In this document: in pieces, positions 60,300 through 64,000 of the stretch | How positions within the stretch are numbered: the stretch's first letter is position 1 | Layout: every line of letters starts with the position of its first letter | Assembly: GCF_011761565.1 (NCBI RefSeq) | Contig: NZ_JAASRM010000001.1 | Location: forward strand, 372,139-436,138 | Length of the DNA stretch: 64,000 nt | From: Rhizomicrobium palustre | GTDB lineage: Bacteria; Pseudomonadota; Alphaproteobacteria; Micropepsales; Micropepsaceae | Direction: 5' to 3' | Notes under the pieces: generated by a model | What the model saw: the letters and a program-made list of their open reading frames with translations, nothing else | Told to the model about the DNA's origin: nothing | Database searches by the model: none | Position numbers and translations under genes: made by a program

Positions 60300-61244
60300 C
60301 TAATTCTTCACCGATGCGAGATACGCCGCAAGCGCAATGCGATCCTTGGCGTTCAGATGCGCCACTACGGGCTGCATCTGCGCTACGGCGGGGCCTTTTC
60401 TGAAGCCGTATTGGATATTGTAGAGCTGGCGATAGAGGTAGCTCGGCGAACGGCCTGCGAGCGGCGGCGCGCTGCCAGCACCTTTCAAATCCGCGCCATG
60501 GCAGGCCGCGCAGGCCATCACGCCCGCCCCGCCCCGCGCCAGCGTCTTGCCGCGCGCGATACTGCCCGGCGGCACATAAACGGTAACCGGCAAACGCCAA
60601 TCGCCCATTAGATAGCGGTTGAGGTCAGCGGGCATTTCCAGAACGCGCGCGCCAATCGGTTCAAGCCCCGCGCCTTTCACCGGCATATAGGCGAACCACA
60701 CCAGCTCGGCTTTCGGCACCATGGCGGCTTCCTGCACCACCATGCGGGAGCGGTAAGGCTGGCGCGCGAAATAGGCCGCGGCCTCACGCAGATCGGCAGG
60801 CGAGAGCGCGGCAGCGATGCCAGCCATCTCCTTGGCGCAATCGCCCGCGCAGGCCCTGCGGCCCGAACGGAATTCCTCGACCTGGGCCACGATATAATCG
60901 GCGGAGAGCCCCGCCAGCGGCGCGCTATCAGGCCCGCCCGCGCCCGTCGCCAGATGACACAGCGCGCAAGGCTGAAGCTTCTTTTCTTTGCGTCCCTGCC
61001 CCACCACAGCAGGCATAGGGGTGTGATCGGCGGGAAACCAATCAGCGATGAACGCACTGTCGGCGAATTTTCCACCCGGCACTTTCAGCGTCGAGCCCGG
61101 CGCGGAGAAGAGCTTGTCTTTGGCAAGCTCAGGGCCGGGTTTCATGCCGGCAAAAGCCCATTTGGGCGGCGGATCACTCGGCGCAGCAGCACCACCGCAC
61201 AGCACAAACATCGCGGCTAAAGCCGCAGCCTTCAAAACTCGCAC
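60300..61244 (-). CDS. Di-haem cytochrome c family protein
   Basis: A 314-aa periplasmic protein. A signal peptide (about residues 1-21) and two covalent haem sites, CALCH (about 92-96) and CAACH (about 241-245), in two cytochrome-c domains each ending with a candidate Met ligand. Extra cysteines (RACAGDC) may form a disulfide. The GTG start, 5-6 bases after AGGGGA, is chosen over a TTG one codon earlier. Probably an electron carrier for an unidentified periplasmic dehydrogenase; the M13 peptidase is the downstream neighbour. Confidence 0.88.
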   Translation of the reverse strand: MRVLKAAALAAMFVLCGGAAAPSDPPPKWAFAGMKPGPELAKDKLFSAPGSTLKVPGGKFADSAFIADWFPADHTPMPAVVGQGRKEKKLQPCALCHLATGAGGPDSAPLAGLSADYIVAQVEEFRSGRRACAGDCAKEMAGIAAALSPADLREAAAYFARQPYRSRMVVQEAAMVPKAELVWFAYMPVKGAGLEPIGARVLEMPADLNRYLMGDWRLPVTVYVPPGSIARGKTLARGGAGVMACAACHGADLKGAGSAPPLAGRSPSYLYRQLYNIQYGFRKGPAVAQMQPVVAHLNAKDRIALAAYLASVKN

Positions 61245-61337
61245 CAAATTCCCCTGCCCCGCATACGCACCGCGATCCTAAAGGCAGAAGACTTGCCGCA
61301 TCTACGTACAAATTGAACGCCTGCCGCAAAGGAGGGA

Positions 61338-62012
61338 TCACGCCCGTTCCAGCACTGCCACATCCACCTCGGCGCGGATTGCAAAACCGAGGCTTTCATA
61401 CAGCCTGATGGCGGCGCTGTTGCTGGCCCAGGCATGCAGAAAAGGCGTCTCGCCGCGCGCCGCAATCTTTGCCGCCACCACCGCCGAGAGTTTATGCGCC
61501 AAGCCATGCCCTCGAAAATCAGGATGGGTGCAGACCCCGCTCACCTCGGTAAAGCCGGGAAAGCGGAAGCGTTCGCCCGCCATCGCCGCGAGACGGCCAT
61601 CGATGCGGATACCCAGAAACGCGCCCATCAGATGCGTGCGCTGAAGAAAAGGCCCAGGCTCGGTAAGCAGCGCCAATTCCAGCATCTCCGCCGCATCGTC
61701 TTCGCCCAGCGCAACAATATCCGTCTGCGGAATATTTTCGAGATCCCGCGCGGCCACCATCTGAACGCCACGCGCCCGCTTGGCCTCAACCAGTCCCTCT
61801 GGAACAACAATCTCGGGCACTTGCAGCAAATAAACTTGGCGCCCCGCCGCCACCAACTCAGCCAAGGCGGCAAGGGCCTCGGGGCTTTCATCCACCGCGC
61901 CTGCGAAAACATTCACGTCCGGCACATAGCACTTGGCGCGCGCCCCGCCTTCGGAAAAACCGGCATGAGTGGTGGTAAGGCTATTCCAAATCGGGCGATC
62001 CAGCGGATGCAT
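61338..62012 (-). CDS. GNAT-family N-acetyltransferase
   Basis: A 224-aa protein. The GNAT fold is in the C-terminal half: GFTEVSGVCTHPDFRGHGLAHKL with the acetyl-CoA loop RGHGLA (about residues 165-170) and NSAAIRLYESLGF (about 199-211). The N-terminal 100 residues are less conserved. Three bases after the HxlR regulator on the same strand, so the two form an operon. Substrate unknown. Confidence 0.88.
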   Translation of the reverse strand: MHPLDRPIWNSLTTTHAGFSEGGARAKCYVPDVNVFAGAVDESPEALAALAELVAAGRQVYLLQVPEIVVPEGLVEAKRARGVQMVAARDLENIPQTDIVALGEDDAAEMLELALLTEPGPFLQRTHLMGAFLGIRIDGRLAAMAGERFRFPGFTEVSGVCTHPDFRGHGLAHKLSAVVAAKIAARGETPFLHAWASNSAAIRLYESLGFAIRAEVDVAVLERA

Positions 62013-62015
62013 CGC

Positions 62016-62372
62016 TTATTCCGCCGCGATCTGGCTCGGCAGACTGCCGATGCGCGCCATGTATTTTGTGCCCCATTGGCAGAGCGGCTCCAGCGTGTGG
62101 GCAAGCTCTATCCCGAAGGGCGAAAGGCTATATTCCACCCTTGGGGGCACTTCGCCGAAATCCTTGCGGGAGACGATGCCGTCCAGCTGCAGTTCCTTCA
62201 GCTCCTGGATCAGCATCTTTTCGCTGATGCCGTGAATGCTGCGGCGAAGTTCGCTGAAACGCTGCGTCTTATTGTTGGCCAGCGCCCAGAGGATCATGAA
62301 TTTCCATTTGCCGCTGATGATCGCCAAAACCGCTTCCATGCCGCAAGAATATGTCTTCTTCCGTTTGCGCAT
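62016..62372 (-). CDS. HxlR-family transcriptional regulator
   Basis: A 118-aa winged-helix protein. The family signature is complete: a Cys near the N-terminus (TYSCGMEAVLAIISGKWKF), ILWALANNKTQRFSELRRSIHGISEKMLIQELKEL and the wing PPRVEYSLSPFG. HxlR/YodB relatives sense quinones or aldehydes through that Cys. The start follows GAGGG; a TTG-like longer form was rejected. Divergent from an SDR gene, its probable target. Confidence 0.92.
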   Translation of the reverse strand: MRKRKKTYSCGMEAVLAIISGKWKFMILWALANNKTQRFSELRRSIHGISEKMLIQELKELQLDGIVSRKDFGEVPPRVEYSLSPFGIELAHTLEPLCQWGTKYMARIGSLPSQIAAE

Positions 62373-62412
62373 AGCTGACCCTCGAAAAATCGTGGCACGA
62401 ACCAAAAGGTAA

Positions 62413-62435
62413 GTACTGGCAGACCTCCCAAGTAC
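62413..62435. promoter_or_regulatory. Candidate HxlR operator
   Basis: GTACT (62413-62417) and AGTAC (62431-62435) form an inverted repeat with a 13-base spacer; AAGTAC also occurs twice as a direct repeat. It sits between the HxlR and SDR starts. Confidence 0.45.
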
Positions 62436-62480
62436 ACCCCAACTCTCTGGCTACGCAACACGGAACCAGAGAGAAAGATC

Positions 62481-63233
62481 ATGACCGGCAAATTGGAAGG
62501 AAAGGTGGCACTTGTCACCGGCGGCACGACCGGCATCGGCCTTGCCATCGCCCAGGAATTTGTGAACCAGGGCGCTTATGTCTTTATTACCGGCCGGCGT
62601 GAAGCCGAACTTGCCAAAGCCAAGGAAACCATCGGACGCAACGTCACCGCCGTGCAAGGCGATGTCGCCAAGCTCGAAGACCTCGACAAGCTTTATGACG
62701 TCGTAGGGCGCGAAAAGGGCAAGCTCGATATCGTGGTCGCCAATGCCGGCATCGGCAAGCTTGCCTCGACCGCGGAAACAACGCCGGCTGATTTCGATGC
62801 CGTTTTCAACGTCAATGTCCGCGGCGTGTTTTTCACGGTGCAGAAAGCGCTCAAGCTTTTGCAGGATGGCGGCTCGGTCGTCGTGGTGGCCTCCAACGCG
62901 CAATATCTCGGCATTCCGGGCTTCGCGCCTTATTCGGCGACCAAGGCGGCGGTGCGTACCTTCGTGCGAAGCTGGGCGGCCGAATTCAAGGATCGCGGCA
63001 TTCGCTTTAACACCTTGAGCCCCGGCCCGATCGACACGCCGATTTTCAACACCGTCATCCCTGATCCTGAAGCCGCCGAGGCCGCCAAGAAAGGCTTTAC
63101 CGCGCAGGTTCCGCTTGGCCGCATCGGCCGCCCGGAAGAAATGGGCAAGGCGGCGCTGTTCCTGGCTTCTGATGATTCCAGTTTCTCCACGGGTATCGAT
63201 CTCGTCGCGGATGGCGGCATGAGCCAAATCTAA
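62481..63233 (+). CDS. Short-chain dehydrogenase/reductase under HxlR control
   Basis: A 250-aa SDR. TGGTTGIG (about residues 13-20), VANAGIG, the catalytic YSATK (about 152-156) and SPGPIDTPIF are conserved; the C-terminal GIDLVADGGM is typical of glucose-dehydrogenase-like SDRs. The divergent HxlR gene suggests induction by an electrophile. GAGAGAAAG precedes the ATG. Confidence 0.92.
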   Translation: MTGKLEGKVALVTGGTTGIGLAIAQEFVNQGAYVFITGRREAELAKAKETIGRNVTAVQGDVAKLEDLDKLYDVVGREKGKLDIVVANAGIGKLASTAETTPADFDAVFNVNVRGVFFTVQKALKLLQDGGSVVVVASNAQYLGIPGFAPYSATKAAVRTFVRSWAAEFKDRGIRFNTLSPGPIDTPIFNTVIPDPEAAEAAKKGFTAQVPLGRIGRPEEMGKAALFLASDDSSFSTGIDLVADGGMSQI

Positions 63234-63288
63234 CGCCGCAAGATCTGATCAGCCTTCCCTCTCCCCCCAAGGGCAAGGCTTGTGGAGA

Positions 63289-63327
63289 CGAATGGCCGGG
63301 TCCCCCTCCCCCGGCCATTCGCTTTTT
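63289..63327 (+). terminator. Intrinsic terminator after the SDR gene
   Basis: CGAATGGCCGGG and CCCGGCCATTCG are perfect 12-bp arms with a 9-base loop, followed by GC and TTTTT. Confidence 0.88.
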
Positions 63328-63826
63328 ATGTTCCTGGCCTCAGCTCGTGTTTGCCGAAGGTCACGACATGGGTGACTTCACCGTCGGCGCCCAGCGGCAG
63401 CACCACGGCTTCGCGCTGGATGAATTTGGTGACCCCGCCATCCAGGCCCGAGGTGACGCGATAGCCATGCGGTAACCCATCAAGGGCGGTCCGGCGATAA
63501 CGCTCCATCCAGCCCGGAAAGACGGTCGGCGCCTCCAGAATAATATCGCTCAACAAACGATGATTGAGGGGCACGTCATAGGCGCGCTGCACCTCGTCCC
63601 CCACAATGGACATCATGAAATCGGCGGCCCCATCGATGACCTGGATCAGGACAAGGTGGCGCAGAATGTCCCGGATCGGCTGGGGGCGCATGTCCGAGCG
63701 GGTCGGATAAGGCCGCGCGCCGCACAGGCTAAGCCAATAGCGATACCCCGCCACCACGGGCTTGGCTTCCATCTGCTCGACGGGGATTTCTTCGAAGGAC
63801 GATTTGGCGGGCACGTAAAGCACCAT
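63326..63826 (-). CDS. PAS-domain protein (PAS_5 type)
   Basis: A 166-aa single-domain protein resembling the alphaproteobacterial PAS_5 family (PF07310): GYRYWLSLCGARPYPTRSDMRPQPIRDILRHLVLIQVI (about residues 28-65) then DFMMSIVGDEVQRAYDVPL. It may sense a small ligand or redox state; no output domain is attached. The ATG follows AAAGGGG; a TTG 16 codons upstream was rejected. Confidence 0.85.
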   Translation of the reverse strand: MVLYVPAKSSFEEIPVEQMEAKPVVAGYRYWLSLCGARPYPTRSDMRPQPIRDILRHLVLIQVIDGAADFMMSIVGDEVQRAYDVPLNHRLLSDIILEAPTVFPGWMERYRRTALDGLPHGYRVTSGLDGGVTKFIQREAVVLPLGADGEVTHVVTFGKHELRPGT

Positions 63827-63889
63827 CGCACAGCCCCTTTTGACCGAACTACCGCGTAGCGGCAGGACCTTCAAAACGAAGTTAAACGA

Positions 63890-63913
63890 GTAGCTAAAAT
63901 ACGTATTCGCTAC
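63890..63913. promoter_or_regulatory. Nested inverted repeat upstream of PAS gene
   Basis: GTAGC (63890-63894) and GCTAC (63909-63913) enclose a perfect palindrome AATACGTATT (63898-63907). A candidate operator, placed 64 bases upstream of the PAS gene. Confidence 0.4.
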
Positions 63914-63937
63914 GATCCGCCGCAGTGTACGGACGTA

Positions 63938-64000
63938 TTATCCCGCCACCGCCACCCCGATCAGCTTGCCGATGGCAAAGGTTAAGGCCGCCGCACCAAA
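63938..64000 (-). CDS. C-terminal end of a membrane protein (partial)
   Basis: The last 20 codons of a minus-strand gene cut by the window edge. They encode FGAAALTFAIGKLIGVAVAG, one hydrophobic helix, which resembles the last helix of VIT1/CCC1-type metal transporters. The family guess is weak. Confidence 0.45.
   Translation of the reverse strand, partial: FGAAALTFAIGKLIGVAVAG

Noticed and set aside
1-64000. tRNA, rRNA, insertion sequence or prophage genes
   Set aside because: No tRNA cloverleaf, rRNA segment, transposase, integrase or phage structural gene was seen on either strand.

Overview
The window looks like chromosomal DNA from a GC-rich alphaproteobacterium. The evidence is the gene order gmk-yicC-mltG-fabF-acpP-fabG-fabD and pepA/holC-lptFG-lptD-surA-pdxA-rsmA, a PAS_5-type (PF07310) protein, a short class I NrdA controlled by a B12 riboswitch, and intergenic palindromes built on GTCATGGCCGG. 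A Rhizomicrobium/Micropepsales-like or Caulobacterales-like host is possible, but this is inference; there is no rRNA or other taxonomic marker here.

Layout. 1-3300: promoter, candidate NrdR boxes, cobalamin riboswitch, class Ia ribonucleotide reductase nrdAB and a strong terminator. 3300-6514: SDR/AhpD-like/SDR operon divergent from a GlxA-type AraC regulator. 6540-8020: an AT-richer island bounded by inverted copies of one palindromic repeat, holding a 49-aa antitoxin-like ORF, a 20-aa leader ORF and a nuclease-like DUF6615-type protein. 8210-19440: secreted GH43 and M28 enzymes, several redox enzymes paired with MarR or LysR regulators, OmpW and MetY. 19456-23869: TPR protein, holC, parDE, Sel1 protein and pepA. 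23981-31690: LPS transport and assembly genes followed by surA, pdxA and rsmA. 31792-34747: hybrid histidine kinase and PPK2. 34974-41278 (minus strand): gmk, yicC, mltG and the fab cluster. 41413-48079: two paralogous TetR regulators sharing an operator word, a NodT/EmrA/EmrB efflux operon and a methyltransferase. 48216-51961: hemN, a probable novel structured RNA gene, and a membrane sensor kinase. 52262-53528: rpsF-rpsR-rplI. 53835-63826: old yellow enzyme/MFS/LysR, a miniature trimeric-autotransporter-like protein, M13 peptidase plus di-haem cytochrome c, GNAT, HxlR and SDR genes, and a PAS protein. A partial membrane-protein end lies at the right edge.

How the genes work together. Housekeeping blocks (dNTP synthesis, envelope LPS export, fatty acid synthesis, ribosomal proteins, haem) are separated by small accessory blocks. 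Most accessory blocks are an oxidoreductase or efflux operon facing its own regulator (AraC, MarR, LysR, TetR, HxlR), as expected of a soil or plant-associated bacterium handling electrophiles and aromatic or quinone compounds. Dispersed palindromic elements sit almost only between genes, usually at 3' ends.

The observations most worth a second look are the four-way-junction RNA at about 49667-49800 with its own promoter and terminator-like end, the repeat-bounded DUF6615 island, the B12/NrdR-controlled RNR that lacks an ATP-cone, and the 256-aa mini-autotransporter.
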